Of a stretch of 64,000 nucleotides of DNA, positions 63,339-64,000 are shown piece after piece. The stretch lies in the NCBI GenBank assembly GCA_916048095.2, contig OU696571.1:8361001-8425000 (forward strand), in the 5' to 3' direction. The stretch is from Sacculina carcini. Its lineage: Eukaryota > Arthropoda > Thecostraca > Sacculinidae. Below the pieces are notes generated by a model. It was not told the DNA's origin, searched no databases, and saw nothing but the letters and a program-made list of their open reading frames with translations. Position 1 is the stretch's first letter. Each line of letters begins with the position of its first letter. A program made the translations under genes and the position numbers.

Positions 63339-64000
63339 TGTTGTTTCTGCATAAAATGTAGTGTCAGGTACGAACGGCCGTGGTGAAATGGAACCAATTC
63401 CCCATTGCTCTGTCTTATATGCACTCCCAGATCGGTAATGAACTCATCTTCCAGCGGTACATACTGAATTGGATTGAATGTTCGATGAATTTGAGGTGAT
63501 TTTATATCGCTCGTGTACGGACTGACAACACGTAATACCGGAGCCATAGTATCACCAACCATCTGCGCTTGTAGCTTGTCCATGTAGATATACAAAAATG
63601 TTGGGTTGAGTCGACTTACATCCATCACATTCGACGAGCGTGTATGTTTTTCAATAACAACGCGACTATCTGACACTACGTGGCTGGTGAACACAAGAGC
63701 CCTAGCTATTTTGGTGTTTACTGATACGTCAGTGTCCCCACACCATACATGTCCACCAGTATCCAGAGTGAGCACTTGTCTACCGCAAACATAGTGAAAA
63801 TTTTCCAGCAGCGCCTGATTGGACATGTAGTGCCCTGTGATGAGTTGGAACGTCTCACCATCAATCTCGAATTCATTCATACGATTTTCTACATTCAGCC
63901 AGCGAGCGGAAAATGTGATTTCGGCCAGTCCAACAGTCCACGAACGATCTAGATTCAGTGGCGCCGGTAGCTGAACACGAAATTGAGATGCAGTGTTTCC
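63335..64000 (-). CDS. Minor capsid protein, penton-like, partial (over 220 aa)
   Basis: The frame is open to the window edge and continues beyond it; only the C-terminal 221 residues are seen. FRVQLPAPLNLDRSWTVGLA near the left edge, YIYMDKLQAQMVGDTMAPVL in the middle and FHHGRSYLTLHF at the end match the single jelly-roll penton-type protein of Polintons and adintovirus-like elements. It is the first gene of the visible minus-strand group (penton, core, hexon, protease). An internal Met at 63880 is not the start because the conserved strand motif lies upstream of it. Confidence 0.82.
   Translation of the reverse strand, partial: GNTASQFRVQLPAPLNLDRSWTVGLAEITFSARWLNVENRMNEFEIDGETFQLITGHYMSNQALLENFHYVCGRQVLTLDTGGHVWCGDTDVSVNTKIARALVFTSHVVSDSRVVIEKHTRSSNVMDVSRLNPTFLYIYMDKLQAQMVGDTMAPVLRVVSPYTSDIKSPQIHRTFNPIQYVPLEDEFITDLGVHIRQSNGELVPFHHGRSYLTLHFMQKQQ

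Larger units (their letters stand above)
59050..64000 (-). mobile_element. Polinton/Maverick or adintovirus-type endogenous element (left part)
   Basis: The linked minus-strand order penton-like, pVI-like, hexon-like, adenain-type protease is diagnostic of this class of large DNA elements. The left boundary is set loosely where the CCTAA-type array ends; I do not see a terminal inverted repeat inside the window, and the other end, with DNA polymerase B, integrase and packaging ATPase expected, is out of view. Reading frames are uninterrupted across about 3.3 kb, so this part looks young or under constraint. Whether the element is a fixed transposon or a recent viral integration cannot be decided here. 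Confidence 0.8.

Overview
The window is metazoan repeat DNA, most likely from an arthropod; no host gene can be supported. The organism call is tentative. It rests on arrays of the pentanucleotide CCTAA (the arthropod telomere motif, here interstitial) at 58.47-59.0 kb, on the mix of Gypsy LTR elements, I-like and CR1/Jockey-like LINEs and a Polinton/adintovirus-type capsid cluster, and on the absence of bacterial gene organisation. Family labels (Gypsy-1..3, LINE-1..8) are mine.

Layout. 1-1732: unassigned sequence, CA-rich DNA and a 29/16-bp minisatellite. 1733-7287: Gypsy-1, a complete young LTR retrotransposon (5-bp TSD, one LTR mismatch, one intact 1580-aa Gag-Pol frame) whose primer site looks self-complementary to its own LTR. 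7806-8889: 5'-truncated LINE-1a with its own TSD. 9273-11790: decayed I-like LINE-2. 12112-12520: LINE-3 scrap. 12693-18496: Gypsy-2, complete (4-bp TSD, LTRs identical by eye, gag and pol in a -1 relation). 18648-22647: near-complete LINE-1b, disabled by one stop that LINE-1a lacks. 22855-23500: a paralogue of the DNA into which Gypsy-2 and LINE-1b inserted.

23.6-43.3 kb is one ancient minus-strand I-like LINE (LINE-4) spread over about 20 kb by later insertions: an unidentified 800-bp piece (41083-41882), Gypsy-3 (35864-40553; 5-bp TSD, LTRs with 7 substitutions and 1 indel, a TAG in RT), and plus-strand LINE-5 (23993-33956). LINE-5 itself carries a hAT-like non-autonomous transposon (25548-26769, 8-bp TSD) and a full-length LINE-6 (28151-31966). 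In each of these cases removing the insert rejoins the host reading frame or its conserved motifs.

43.3-48 kb is tandem DNA: a 19-bp repeat, a roughly 400-bp satellite and a 449-bp satellite. 49.05-57.65 kb is pyrimidine-rich LINE-7, split by LINE-8 (51.2-55.1 kb), whose frame carries a full-consensus 2A-like GDVEMNPGP motif. 58.47-59.0 kb is the CCTAA/T-tract array. 59.2-64.0 kb is the edge of a Polinton/Maverick or adintovirus-type endogenous element. Its minus-strand genes, in transcription order, are penton-like protein (cut by the window edge), pVI/pX-like core protein, hexon-like major capsid protein, adenain-type protease and a conserved protein of unknown function. A divergent pair of unknown genes lies beyond them. 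The capsid genes overlap by a few bases and form a compact morphogenesis module; polymerase, integrase and ATPase are not in view.

Inferred relative ages: LINE-4 and LINE-7 oldest; LINE-5 and Gypsy-3 next; hAT-like, LINE-6 and LINE-8 later; Gypsy-1, Gypsy-2 and perhaps LINE-1b most recent.
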